A DNA stretch of 64,000 bases from Cryptomeria japonica (taxonomy: Eukaryota > Streptophyta > Pinopsida > Cupressales > Cupressaceae): assembly GCF_030272615.1 (NCBI RefSeq), contig NC_081405.1, positions 19,488,547 through 19,552,546 on the forward strand, given 5' to 3'. Shown here piece by piece: positions 47,891 through 59,731 of this stretch. Both the position numbers and the translations under genes were made by a program. Numbering within the stretch: position 1 is the stretch's first letter; each line of letters starts with the position of its first letter. Below the pieces are notes generated by a model that worked only from the letters and a program-made list of their open reading frames with translations, made no database searches and had not been told where the DNA came from.

Positions 47891-48232
47891 GAAGCATAGT
47901 CTAAAGCCATGTGGTAGTGCAAAGATCAAATTGTTCACCTAAGTTGGATGACATCATAATGAATTCTGTAGCTTATAATCTACATTTTGGAATGGTACAA
48001 TATTTCAAAATTTTGAATCATTTTTTGTAAAGCTTCCTATCTCTTTTCCACAGTGTGCAAAAGTATTGGTCAATTTAAAAGTGTCAACACACGAGCTGCA
48101 TTAAATGTTTGACCCATTGGGGCTGACATCAATGGGAATTTGTCTTATGGTGTTTGACCAATTAGAAGACCTAATTTGCCTTGGGATTAAGAAAAGACAA
48201 CCATGAATTGTAATTTTCTATGCTCCTCCAAG

Positions 48233-49110
48233 TTTCAGGGACGGGGATGACAAGGTATGATGGGACGTATTTCTGGTATGAGGGGTACTTTTGAGCCATT
48301 TTTTAGGGGATGGTAGGGGGCTGCTATTAAAATATAGGGAAAATTTTATAAATATAGAGAAAATTCAAATATTCATATCATAACATTGATAAAGCATTCG
48401 TAATAGATATTATAGAAGCTTAATATATAACAACAGACTCGAGTTGAGATTTCACATCAGAATTGACAAACAAATTAACAAAATTTAAGTGCTTTCATTG
48501 TCAATGTGCATATATATTATATCAGAATGGACCCCTCCTAAAAAATAGGAAAATTTTCAAAAATATAGAGAAGTTTCAAATATTCATATCATAACATTGA
48601 TAAAGCATTCATCATAGATATTATATAAGCTTAATATATAACAATACTTGAATTGAGATTCCACATGAGAATTGGCAAACATATTAACAAAATTTAAATG
48701 CTTTCACTGTCAATGTGCATATATATTATATAAGAATGGACAGTTCTTATAAAATAGGGAAGTTTTTAAAAACATAGAGAAGTTTCAAATATTAATATTA
48801 TAACATTGATAAAGCATTCATCATAGATATTATAGAAGCTTAATATATAACATTACACTTGAATTGAAATTTCACATGACAATTGACAAACAAATTAACA
48901 GAATTTAAATGCTTCCATTGTTGATGTGCATATATATCATATAAGAATGAACAACTCTAAAAAACTAGGGAGATTTTTTAAAATATAGATAAGTTTCAAA
49001 TATTCATATCATAACATTGATAAAGCATTCATCATTGATATCATAGAAGATTAATATATAACATTACACTTAGATTATTATTTCACATGAGAATTGACAA
49101 ACAAATTCAC
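48233..49110 (+). repeat. Relative of the GC-rich element with four ~210-bp tandem units
   Basis: It opens aagtttcagggacggggatg, like the left end of the element at 37841 (both then carry 'aaatatagg.aaa'). The tandem core 'ttgataaagcattc' falls at 48391, 48602, 48811 and 49022 (minus a few bases), a period of 209-211 bp. The element at 37841 has only one such unit. Confidence 0.8.
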
Positions 49111-50036
49111 TTACGAAACCAATGAGCATGGATAAGTTCTCTTGGTGCAAGGAGGTCGTGGGCCTTGCATCTATACTTGATTCAATTTTTGTTTCCTATT
49201 TATGTCATTGTAATGTATGATATCAAGTGGAGTGATGCTATGATAAGGTGATATTAACCTAGTAATCCTATATGATAGTGTCAGACCTCCAACACCTTGG
49301 GAATGGGTACTTGGTTGCCCATGTAGATGGTTACGAGATTCTATTATTTTAATATTCTCCTTGTAACTTGGAATATTAGATTTAGTGACATTCATAAGGG
49401 GGATTACTTATAATGGTGGGAGTTACAAAATGTTTTGACATCTACACCACTTTCCCAATCCAAGATTGTTGTAAAATTCCCTTATCATCATTTGCCGCAC
49501 AATCATGTTTGCTATCACTCTCTAGTAGCTGAGAGGTGGTGATAATGCTTCATAGTTTGGTGACTGCTTATAGATTAAGATTATTTAAAGCATGTGCTTC
49601 AAGTCCTAACTCTTGTAAGAACTTTCCAAGTTAATGATAATGCAATTTTACTTTGGCCCAGAAAGAACACTTACCCAATCAATAAAATGTCAATGTACTT
49701 AAACAAAAAAGGTATAGAAGGAGTATTTACTGTTGTGAAACCGGTGGTTGTCCCATGTAGTCAAAATATTTGTTGTAATCTGCCTGTAAAGTCAATAAAA
49801 GTGTTTTAAATCAGCACCAACATCATATAAGATTAACATTTAGCAGAATAAAAAATAGATGCTGTTGAAAAAACTCTCAAATACAAATAAAAACTAGCCA
49901 TTTAGTAAAGATAGAAAACAACACCATGGACATGCACCATTCCTAGCTTTTCATCTAGGGAAGTATCACTTAATGCAATGAGTGCCAAGTGGATTGGTGA
50001 TTGGTGAGCTTATGAGAGATAGGTTACTACATATCA
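49111..50036. other. AT-rich DNA, no gene seen
   Basis: Short open stretches (for example plus 49594-49809, minus 49395-49171) show no recognisable domain, and I do not call them genes. Confidence 0.4.
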
Positions 50037-50866
50037 GCTAAGTTGCCGATTCAGGTATGGGTATGACGGTTCGACAATTTTTTTTTCCCCTGAATAAGGG
50101 TATGGGTACAGCTATATATATATATATATATGTATGTATCTTTTAAATTAAAAGTAATAAATATGTTTTAAAATTTATTATAAAATATTATTAATATATA
50201 TTAAATTTTAACATATAGAATAAAAAACAAAAGTAAATATCAAATGAGTGATTTAAAAACATTAAGTTTAAATAAATTAAATTTTATTTGAACAAAGAAA
50301 AATAAAAACTACCTCGGGGTGGGTGGGAGGACAAAAGGGGGTAGCGGCCCTATCCCTATCTCTCTATGTGGAGCCACCCACCCACCCTTACAGTGGGATA
50401 AACTTTAGCCCCCCTAGGGTGGGTGGGAGGTCACCCTTATTGCCACCAACCCACCCCACTCTAAAATAGTTCTAGAATCGCCCCTCCTACCCAACCCCAC
50501 AGAGGTTTAGAATTCGGGATGCAAGAGGAATTCACTCATTACTGGATAAGGGTTGTCATCTTGAGGAACGGATTAGCGACAACCATGGGGAGGAATAGAA
50601 AAAAAAATTAGAAAGTGGAAGCTAAAATTAAAATAAAAACAAAACATTGGAAAGCTTCGTTACAATGGAAGCAAGAGAGTCGATGGAGGAAGACGGAGAG
50701 AGGAAGTTAGATGGGGAAAGAAGACGGAGGAAGCAAAATGCAGCACTCTGTTTTGGCCACATTGAATAACAACACTCTATTTTGGCCACGAATTTGGGAC
50801 GAATCCAGAGCTGGACAGGTACCAGACTCAGATCGAACTTGGCCTCGGTTCTAGCCCTTAGCTACT
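50037..50866. repeat. Possible short non-autonomous element with agctaag ends
   Basis: The left end is agctaagttgccgattc with a repeated 'gggtatggg' phrase. The right end is ...ctagcccttagct. The interior has a GC-rich 'ggggtgggtgggagg' block repeated at 50317 and 50418. Only about 7 bp of terminal inversion is clear. A similar start (agctaagttaccgattcggg) occurs alone at 52268. Tentative. Confidence 0.3.
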
Positions 50867-51974
50867 GAATCTAGTATCTTAGCATATCACTATTCATTAG
50901 AGATGGGTGTGAATGAGTAAATGATTTGATACTCCATTGAGCAAATCATCAAAAAGATATTTAGTAATGTTGGTCTATAGAATCTCCACACACCAAAAAA
51001 ATTGAAATATGTAGGTAGCTTTAAAATGACAAATTCATAAGGTTGAACACTTACATTTTAAAAGTGAGGTGTCAAACTAAGGGGGATTATTGAGGAAATT
51101 CCATGGTTAAGCACTATGTCAAATCTTCACTGATTTTAATCTATAAAGTTCAAAATTTTGCAAACTTCAAGAAAGGCTTTGAAAATTGTCCTACTTCATC
51201 CTAAAATTTGTATGGAAAAGGCTCAGGGATTTTTAAATAAAATATATTTTAAAATAATATTTGCAATTGATTTTCTGATTTTTTCCTATAAAGGAAACAC
51301 TCATGACATGTAAAAATACATCATGAGCTTCATTATTATTTCACACATTTGTTAATGCTGCTAGGCTTTATCTAATGAGTTACATTTGGTACAAGCATTT
51401 TTGACATTAAAAAACGAAGTGTTGGCTTCTCTATGCAAGTGTGGTAGTGGTGATGGTGGCAGCTCTCTACAAACATAGAGCAAGCATGGAAACTCACTGG
51501 TAAAGGTTGGCACCAATGTGGAGTTTGGACTCGTTAGCATTCTAGGTTCACTAATTGAGGGAAGAGAGGGCACAATTGTAGGCGATAGGTACATTGCAAT
51601 CCATGCTTTCCTTGTTTCTTTTACTTGCCTAGTTTGTCTTTGTTTGCATTTTAGGTTTTGTTTTAATTTTTTTAATAAAATTTAATACAATAAATTTTTA
51701 AATATGATTATTATTATTATTTTGTTTTGTTTTCAATAAATTGAAATATTCAATTTAGATTTTTAATTATTGATATATTTAATGTGTAAGATTTGACATA
51801 TTTATAAAATTGGAGTATTTAAATTAATCTTTTAAAATTATTTATATTATAACATTTTAAAATTTATTATAATGTATTAAAAAAAATTATTTAACATAAT
51901 ATTAATTTTACTTTTAATAATTTTGTTTAATACATTTACAAGATTTAGATTAAATCCAAGATACAGAAAGGTTA
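50867..51974. other. AT-rich DNA, no gene seen
   Basis: No domain recognised on either strand; a minus open stretch at 51594-51361 is not supported. Confidence 0.4.
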
Positions 51975-52229
51975 TATTCCGTCTACGATAAGGAGATGCT
52001 TTCCATCATGCATGCAATGGCAAAGTTCAAATAGTATTTGGTAGGTGGACAATTTGTTTTCAAAACAGATTATAATAGCTTGAAATACTTCCTAGAGAAA
52101 AAGGATTTAAATGTGAAACCACATAAGTGGGTTAGTAAAGTCTAGGCATATGACTTTGACATAGAATATGTAAAGGAAAGAAGAATATTGTGGGTTAGTA
52201 AAGTCCAAGCATATACATATTATCCATGA
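51975..52229 (+). pseudogene. Ty3/gypsy RNase H fragment
   Basis: It reads YSVYDKEMLSIMHAMAKFK, then YLVGGQFVFKTDYNSLKYF and KWVSKV, AYDFDIEYVKERR: the standard gypsy RNase H C-terminal half of a non-Tat type (TDYNSL motif). Two in-frame stops. The end repeats 'gggttagtaaagtc...gcatat' (52128 and 52192). No LTRs are attached. Confidence 0.88.
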
Positions 52230-52516
52230 CCAACTGCAATTCAATTAGGCTCAACCTAGCTAATAGCTAAGTTACCGATTCGGGTACACATAAGATTGTC
52301 CTTTGGCCAAAGAGGTTTCTCCTCTAACATTGCCAACAAAAGGGTTTCATTCTCTAATCATCTATAAATAAAGGTTTTTGTCTTAGAATTTGGACATTTG
52401 AACACAAGTGCTCAAAACGAGGTTTGTAGTTAGGGATTTTTTGTATTTTTCATAGTAATCCCTTTAAAATACTCTAAACACTAAATATCTCAATAAAAAA
52501 ATGTTGAGATTTGCAT
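52230..52516. other. AT-rich DNA, no gene seen
   Basis: Nothing recognised beyond the short agctaagttaccg phrase at 52268. Confidence 0.4.
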
Positions 52517-52864
52517 TAAGAAAATATGGGAAAGACAGAGAAACCAAATAGAAAATTTTACACAGTAATAATGTGATATTTTCTTCACCATTTTCAATCA
52601 ATACATCTTACATAAATATAGGAGAGTCTACTCCTATATTCAAGGAGAGATTATCTCCACAAATCATTATTTAGTTGTGATTGTTACTCACATAATAATA
52701 CACAACTCAAATATTATGAGTTGTTAAAACAACTCCAAACCTTAATATATATTATTGTTAATATAACAATAATATTACTAAATACTAGCATTTACATAAT
52801 AATAATTACTCACATAATTATTATTTACCCATATAAATGGAGCACTAACTCAAATTTCCTAACA
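52517..52864 (-). mobile_element. Copia-type low-coding element, 3' LTR (minus strand)
   Basis: On the minus strand it starts TGTTAGGAAATTTGAG right after a polypurine tract (minus of ttccccccttag, 52865-52876). It is nearly identical to 56494-56839. A catta duplication is plausible at 52514-52518 and 56840-56844, overlapping the LTR end by two bases. Confidence 0.88.
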
Positions 52865-53150
52865 TTCCCCCCTTAGTGTGAACATAGTAAAAATTTCACA
52901 CCTTCCACTGCAGTATGCTCACCCTTGTGGCATGTCCATTCTCGTGGCTCATGATCTTGATTCAAAATGAAAGGCTCTCTCCTCCCATGGTTTTAAATAG
53001 GCTTACCACAAACCTTGACGTAAACAGGAACATCCACCATTTGCCCACCTCATGTAGTTTTCTGGATCCTCCCACAAACTCTTTCAAGATCCATGATGAC
53101 TTACACTGGTCCTTATATTTCTCCAACATCAGGGGAAAATATAGGAAATG

Positions 53151-54614
53151 TGTGATAACCCCTAAGGTATCACATAATGTAAAAGTACATTATTTATAGA
53201 TTAATTACATAAGTTCCAAATGAATAAATGATTAAATTAATAAAATATATTTAATATATAATAAATGTCAATCAAATATTTAATACATTTAAATATGACA
53301 AAAGTGAATTATTTAATATTTAATAATTCACAGCCTAGGCTGTGATCACCGCCGCACCCCTCCATGCGGAAGGGCACCGTGAAGGGGTACAACCCCTCAC
53401 GGGATACAAATAATATGGGGAAGGGAGAAGGCAAGGAGGGGAGGACCAGCGGTGGAAAAGAAAGGAGAGCGGGAAGTATAACATAGAGACAAACCACAAG
53501 CAGAACCTTTGCTGCGAACAGTCAGGTAAGGATATAGTATTGTTTATTTACCAATGAATATATAGTAGTTAATACGTTGCTGCTCATTACTATATATATA
53601 TACCAATGGATATAGGTAAATAATACGTTAGGCTATTTACTTTATTTATTAATGAATTTATTTATTAATGAATATCATTATTTAATATGTTAAGGTTCAT
53701 TACTATATATATATCGATGAACATAGATAGTTAATATGTACATACTAATGAATACAAGTAATTAATATCTTCATTTACACATTGAGGAATGAATTTATTA
53801 ATACAGATGTGATGAATGGAATTAATGAAAATCTAATACATATGTGAATAATGGTAAAGCATATTTTGATATATATATATAGTTTAACAAATAAAATGAA
53901 TAGTCAAGAATATATGTTAAAGTAAAAATGTGGATTATGAAATGGGAAAATAGTACTAAATTGTCAAATGCAATATAAATATGATTGAATGATGGAGGCC
54001 ATAGGGGGAAACTCCCTTAGCCTAATGGAGGGATTATGATAATCCCTGAAAGGTAGTATATATATACTGATGGTCTATATGCATATATGAATGGCTTGGT
54101 TGACAAGTTCATCCAAGAAGAGACGGATCTGGCCGGTCCCCTCTAATGGACTTGGGTGATGAGGTACATCACCCAAGGCAAGGAATTGACTTATGGTCTA
54201 CCTTGGATGGCTTGGGTGTAAGAGATTACACTCAAGACAGGGATCAAATTAACCTTTGGTTTCCTGGATGGCTTGGGTGTAAGAAATTACACCCAAGACA
54301 GGAATCAAATTAAAACCTTGATTCCTGGATGGCTTGGATGTAAGAAATTACATCCAAGACAGGAATCGAATTCACCTTCTTTTTCCTGGATGGCTTGGAA
54401 CCAAGAGAGGGTTCCAAGAAGGCAAGCCTCACAGCCACCTAAGGACATACTTTGTATGGCATCGTATCCTTTTTATAGATAAGAACAGTGATTAGTGCTA
54501 ATTGGGTAATCTTAAATTAATTTGCAAGTTGATTTAGTAACAAATTGATGTATATGTTGTATTCTAACAATTTGTTTTGCAGGACAGTGGTCCTTAACTA
54601 GTAGGGACATTACA
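53151..54614 (+). mobile_element. Solo LTR, TSD aaatg
   Basis: Ends TGTGATAACCCC and TAGGGACATTACA. aaatg stands at 53146-53150 and 54615-54619. 1464 bp, no internal sequence. Related in its ends and layout to the interrupted solo LTR at 42515-47576. It carries the hairpin array at 54095-54418. Confidence 0.92.
54095..54418 (+). repeat. Array of six covarying hairpins, ~61-bp period
   Basis: Perfect or near-perfect inverted repeats lie at 54095-54117, 54151-54177, 54211-54236, 54272-54297, 54333-54358 and 54394-54418. Stems are 9-11 bp with 4-7-base loops. Stem sequences differ between units while pairing is kept (CTTGGGTGTAA/TTACACCCAAG against CTTGGATGTAA/TTACATCCAAG and CTTGGAACC/GGTTCCAAG). 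Confidence 0.92.
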
Positions 54615-56479
54615 AAATGCAACTCACACAAAACAAAACCGGGAATAATTTCACATTACATCTATGAGAACCAAATGTTCTCAATTGCAGTCACTGTTGT
54701 CGACTGTTGCCACCTAATCTCGAACAACATAGGAAACCGCAACTCCCATTGGAAGTTGCCCTTGACTTTAGCCGATTTAGCTCGAAATGGAAATGGAACA
54801 TTGATGTTATGTTCCCCCCACAACGTGAAATTTCCACTTATTTACACCACACAAGAGCACTAAAAAGAAGACAAATCGCATAAAATTGCATACCAATGTC
54901 TGGATCTTGCTATGGATTTGGATTTGGATCTTGCTGCACATGATCATAATTGCCAGTGAACGTATTCACTAGTCGATCATCTTCTAACGAAGTATGGTAG
55001 TTAGAGGATCTCTATAGTTAGAGGATCACTGACATTAGCTGCTTTCCTATACAATTGCCCTTCTAGCATCCAACACACTACACACAGTAGAAAACCAAAA
55101 AAATGAAGCACACTACACCATTTGCATCTGGAAGCAAATACACAACTAAAAAACAATGTCACCAAACCTAATGCGCGGCCCCATCGTTGGTGATTGACGA
55201 GAGGTCGCTAATTGACCTCCATCCTCCTGTGCCTTCATCCTCCAGTGAATTTACTACTTAGCAAATTTGGCTTTGAAGCTCATTTCATAGTTGTGAGGAA
55301 AAAATACATTCTCCCCTTTGATGTGAACTTCTTACAAGGAGTGTCGGGTACCACCGATCATGCACTCCAATTACAATTTTCATTTTTTATATATATATTT
55401 TTTTTAACATTTTGACACAAGAATTAATGGACCCAATTCTAAAATAATACAACTTCACTTTGACTTGCTTTGATAGCATACATTATTTATTTTAAATTTT
55501 AGACTATGACACAAAATATCTCTATAAAAAACTAAACTAAATAAAATAAAATCACTAATTTAAATGAGTGTACTTAACCCTAAGGACTCTTCCCCATTTG
55601 GCATGTCATGACACCGCCTTAGTGTTTGTTGGAAGGAAAGACCTCCTTTCTTTTCAAAGATCGGCCAATTCGATGTTTGCTGATTAACAAAATCTGAAAT
55701 CCTTTTTCTCATCAATGCAAGATACAAACCATAATATTTTTAAATTTAAAAGGGACTCTATGTTCTCGCTTAGGAAAAATAGACTTTTCTACTTAATGCA
55801 TAAAAATATCAAACCAAATTGTTGGAGGGTTGAATCTATTCACAATGAATGCTTCAAGATCCTTCAATACTGAATATCTGTCATGAAATGCATGACTTAA
55901 TCTCCTTAAAATTTGGTTGTCCATGACACCTTGCATCAAAGAACCAAACATCAAAATTGTGAAAACAATTTACCCACTCTAGGTTACTGCTTGTATTGGC
56001 GATGAGAAGGAAGTGCTTTGCTGGCGTTTCAATGTGCAACACCAAACATAGGTGAATGAATCGCTGCTCACCACCCAAGCAACATATGGCTGAATAACTG
56101 AAGTGCAATTGGCGCTTTGAAGAAGAGAATGGAATTGACAAAGGCCAATGTTGGTATTGATGGCTTGGTTCTTATTGATTTTTGTGTTCCAAATGTGCAG
56201 CGATGAAGAGTGGCTGCTAAAACCCTTGCAGAGATCACTTTATAGACGTGTGAGGAAGCTCATCTTGACATAACCATTCTGGTAGAGCATTGAAGGCAGA
56301 AATGGAGACTTCAAGATTTTTGTTCTTTTCAACTAACAATTTCTTTTAAAAAAAAAATCACGATGATAAGACCTCACTGCTATGACAAAAACCCACATTA
56401 CTAATCAACTGCTCGAAATACTTGCATGCTAACAACAGTGAAGCCTAAATTTTTCAACACAAATCCACAGATCAAAAAA

Positions 56480-56491
56480 GCTCTGATACCA
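56480..56491 (-). other. Primer-binding site, initiator-Met type
   Basis: Minus strand TGGTATCAGAGC, a perfect match to the usual plant site, two bases from the LTR. Confidence 0.92.
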
Positions 56492-56493
56492 TA

Positions 56494-56839
56494 TAAGAAA
56501 ATATGGGAAAGACAGAAACCAAATAGAAAATTTTACACAGTAATAATATGATATTTTCTTCACCATTTTCAATCACTACATCTTACATATATATAGGAGA
56601 GTCTACTCCTATATTCAAGAAGAGATTATCTCCATAAATCCTTATTTAGTTGTGATTGTTACTCACGTAACAATACACAACTCAAATTATATGAGTTGTT
56701 AAAACCACTCCAAACCTTAATATATATTATTGCTAATATAACAATAATATTACTAAATACTAACATTTACATTATAATAATTACTCACATAATTATTATT
56801 TACCCATATACATGGAGCACTAACTCAAATTTCCTAACA
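56494..56839 (-). mobile_element. Copia-type low-coding element, 5' LTR (minus strand)
   Basis: 346 bp, a close match to 52517-52864. Its end next to the primer-binding site reads ...TTTTCTTA, so the final CA has become TA. Confidence 0.88.
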
Positions 56840-56844
56840 CATTA

Positions 56845-57930
56845 ATGTCCTCAAACACTAGAATAGTATGTCACTGACAATGCCCACTCCTATCAGGCAC
56901 CATTTCCCTTGGATCGCACACATTATTATGCCCATGTCTGTAGGTTTGTACTTGAAAGGCATGGTTATGTGCTTCCTATGGCTTGAAAATGTCCTCTGTA
57001 ATAATGGCATGAGATCTAGTGGATTTTGAAACTTTAACCATCACATTAATGGTGACGGGTCCTTTCTTTGTCTTTGCAACTAGAGGTACATGTATATCCA
57101 TGTCCTAAATATTAAATAATGTCCTTGGGCAAAAGGGAGAACTTTCTTAGAAGTTACAACATCAAAATTGAGAATTAATGGTGCTTTGAGATGTGCTTGG
57201 AGGTAGGTGAGGTGAACAATGAGAAATGGCTAGAGTCTCGAACTTTAGAGGTTGGGGATGACAAGAAGATCATACCATTGAGGCAAGTAGATGAAGGGAA
57301 GTCTGAACAAGAAATCCTTGATGAGATAGAATTGTGTAAAATGTCAAGGATTGGGGATGACTCATACTTGGTACTACATTTTAGGCAAGCCCGCACCAAT
57401 AAATCCAATAGGATATATTGTAGAAAGTTATTGGGCATTAAAGATCAAAGATGCACATGAAGTACACAAGTAAAAGAATGAACCCAAGTTCGACTTCTTT
57501 AATATGTATGAAGTTACTAGTGGAGTTTGAGATTTGAGCATGATAAGAAATAGGCATGTGGGTAGAGGTATGGCTGTAAGTCTAGCTCCAACAAGCTAAT
57601 TTAGTAAAAACATAAAGTCAAGAGTCAGAAGTTGGGGCTGACATGAGAAGGGAAACTTTGACACTTCAATTGGAAATGAAAGAAAGGCATGAGTAGAAGA
57701 ACAAGTCCAATGCTAGAGGGGTTTAGGAAAAAATGTACTTAGATAGAAAGGCATGCAAGGATGAGGAGGGGGAAGGACGAGAGAGAACATATATGTCATA
57801 TACACAAAAATAGAACCAGGGAAGATGCAAGAATTTAGAACTGGGTATTTTGGTCAATAACAAAATTACAACAAAAAGGAGACATGTCATGTTCACCTTT
57901 CTCTCTCCTATATGGCATCAAGGCTTACTT
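56845..57930 (+). other. No recognised gene; one open frame at 57191-57460
   Basis: The 89-codon plus frame reads ESRTLEVGDDKKIIPLRQ then GKSEQEILDEIELCKMSR. Its composition is protein-like, but I know no family. The rest looks like decayed repeat. Confidence 0.3.
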
Positions 57931-58540
57931 GACCAAAGATGTGATCCCACCAAGTGTTGCGGGCTCTTTTCAACATTAATAATCATTCCTTTGGAGTTAT
58001 TAATGTTTATGCTTCAAATTATGCTGTTGAAATATCTACCTCTAGAGGTGGATTGCCAATACAATGCCTAGGGCCACTTCAATTCTTTGTGGGGATTTTA
58101 ATGATTGAAATTGCCTATGATAAATGTGGAGCCTTACCTATCCAATGTACATCTAAGAAAGGAGAGGCTTGGCTCTTCATGCATAATCATTTGGAAATTT
58201 TTATCCCAATCTTGGCTGCCACAAAGATCATATTACATGGTACACTTGGAGTAATCTTGATAGAGTGCTCAAGTGTTTCAATTGTGCTATAATGTCAGAA
58301 CATTCTTTTTCCTCCTTTGCCAAATGTTATTTGCTGCCAATGGAGCCTTTGTTAGACGTCCTTTCAAACCACTTTCCAATACAACTTCTATTGAGTGGCA
58401 ATTTGCCGAACCCATGGCCATGATGACTAAATTATTTCTAAACATGTCATTCCTCAATCGCAAGGCCACATGGTGTCTTGTTTTCAAGAACCCATCTTTG
58501 TCCTTTCATTGGAAAATGATCAGATGAGTTACAATTTCCA
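57931..58540 (+). pseudogene. LINE ORF2 endonuclease fragment
   Basis: FNINNHSFGVINVYASN (from about 57965), a broken GDFN-type motif at about 58091-58110 (VGILMIE), YDKCGALPIQ and KKGEAWLFMHNH, then frame-shifted WYTWSNLDRVL and MSEHSF at about 58240-58305. This matches the APE-type endonuclease of plant L1 ORF2 proteins, with at least two frame shifts. The RT part is absent. Confidence 0.8.
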
Positions 58541-58842
58541 TCTACCTCATAGGCGTTACTCAATTTCAAAGATGACGAACAATCTGCTATGTTGGACATA
58601 GAAGGAACTCCACAAGTATATCACTTGATATCAAAGGAAGACAAGGTTTCCAATGCATCTATAGAGCAAAATGATAGTTTGACTATTTCCACTGATCAAG
58701 AGGACAATGGCTGCACTGTAGTATCCCTTGGCTAATCTGACCCTGTTTCGCTTATTGAACCCCAAGGAATATTGTCAAACACTTGGCATACAATGTTTGA
58801 AGCCGCTGTAGTGAATTCTTTATTTGTCTTCTTTGGGTCTAT
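58541..58842 (+). other. Decayed sequence, possible LINE continuation
   Basis: A readable stretch around 58565-58735 (IEGTPQVYHLISKEDK, STDQEDNGC) is not identified. The long LTR interrupts the region after this. Confidence 0.35.
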
Positions 58843-59723
58843 TGACGTGTATTTTGTACACAATCAAACACAGAATAAAATACCCAAGGGTACCTTATCC
58901 TCTCTTGAATAAAGCCTCTGATTGCTGAAGATATCGCGAAAAAGGATCAATCAGGATGACTCCAAGGTTCTTTGATGTAGGATCTCTACGTGTGGATAAG
59001 CTCTCTGTGGTATGATGTGATTTGCTGGAATCACAAGGGGACTTACATTTGATGATTGAACGTCTGATCTGCTTTGAATATTGCTGGAACACAAGCTCTT
59101 ACTAGCTTTGATTTGAAAAAAGGAAAAAAAGAGGAGGGTGAGGAAAGGATCTAATTCTAATACTAAGAATGTAAGAGCAATGAATGATCTTTGATGAAAT
59201 TCTAACTAAGTCTTGTTTTGACATCCCAGGACCATCTCCACAAAGTTAGTGCGATCTTCGAAGGAAAGCTTTAGGATGTTCAAATCATCACTGCAGGCAT
59301 AGACACCATCAGGTTGATGCATATCAATGAAGAAGCGACAATTGAAGTTAAGCTTAAGCTGAATGATTCCAGTTGACTACACAAGGCAAGTCTGCAATCA
59401 ACAAACTACTAGTAGTATGGATATACGAATTCCACCATCAATCAAGCACATTTCTTCCACTCATCTAATAACATAAAATCAAACATGAGAAGCATAAAGA
59501 CCATGCAAATTGTCGAATCGACCCATAAGTTTCACCATTTCTTCAATGAAGTTACAAGTCTTTTACAACAACATCTTGGCAACAATCTTTGCCTTCTCTC
59601 TCTACTCTACTCTAATTGCTACTCTATCAACTAGCTAATCACCTTCTAACTACTCTCTATCTATCTTCTAACTGCTTCCAACTATATTCTAACTATTGCT
59701 TTTACAAAATGAAATACCAGGGC

Positions 59724-59731
59724 TTATATAG
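59724..59731 (-). promoter_or_regulatory. TATA box of the 3.7-kb LTR
   Basis: Minus-strand ctatataagcc, the only strong TATA context in the LTR, at a sensible distance from its 3' end. Confidence 0.5.

Larger units (their letters stand above)
52865..56479 (-). mobile_element. Internal region of the minus-strand copia-type element
   Basis: About 2.1 kb once the nested solo LTR (53151-54614) is subtracted. No copia gag-pol domain is visible. A minus open stretch at 56141-55881 (containing HFSYSAICCLGGEQRF) is not recognised. It fits a large non-coding derivative that uses another element's enzymes. Confidence 0.65.
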
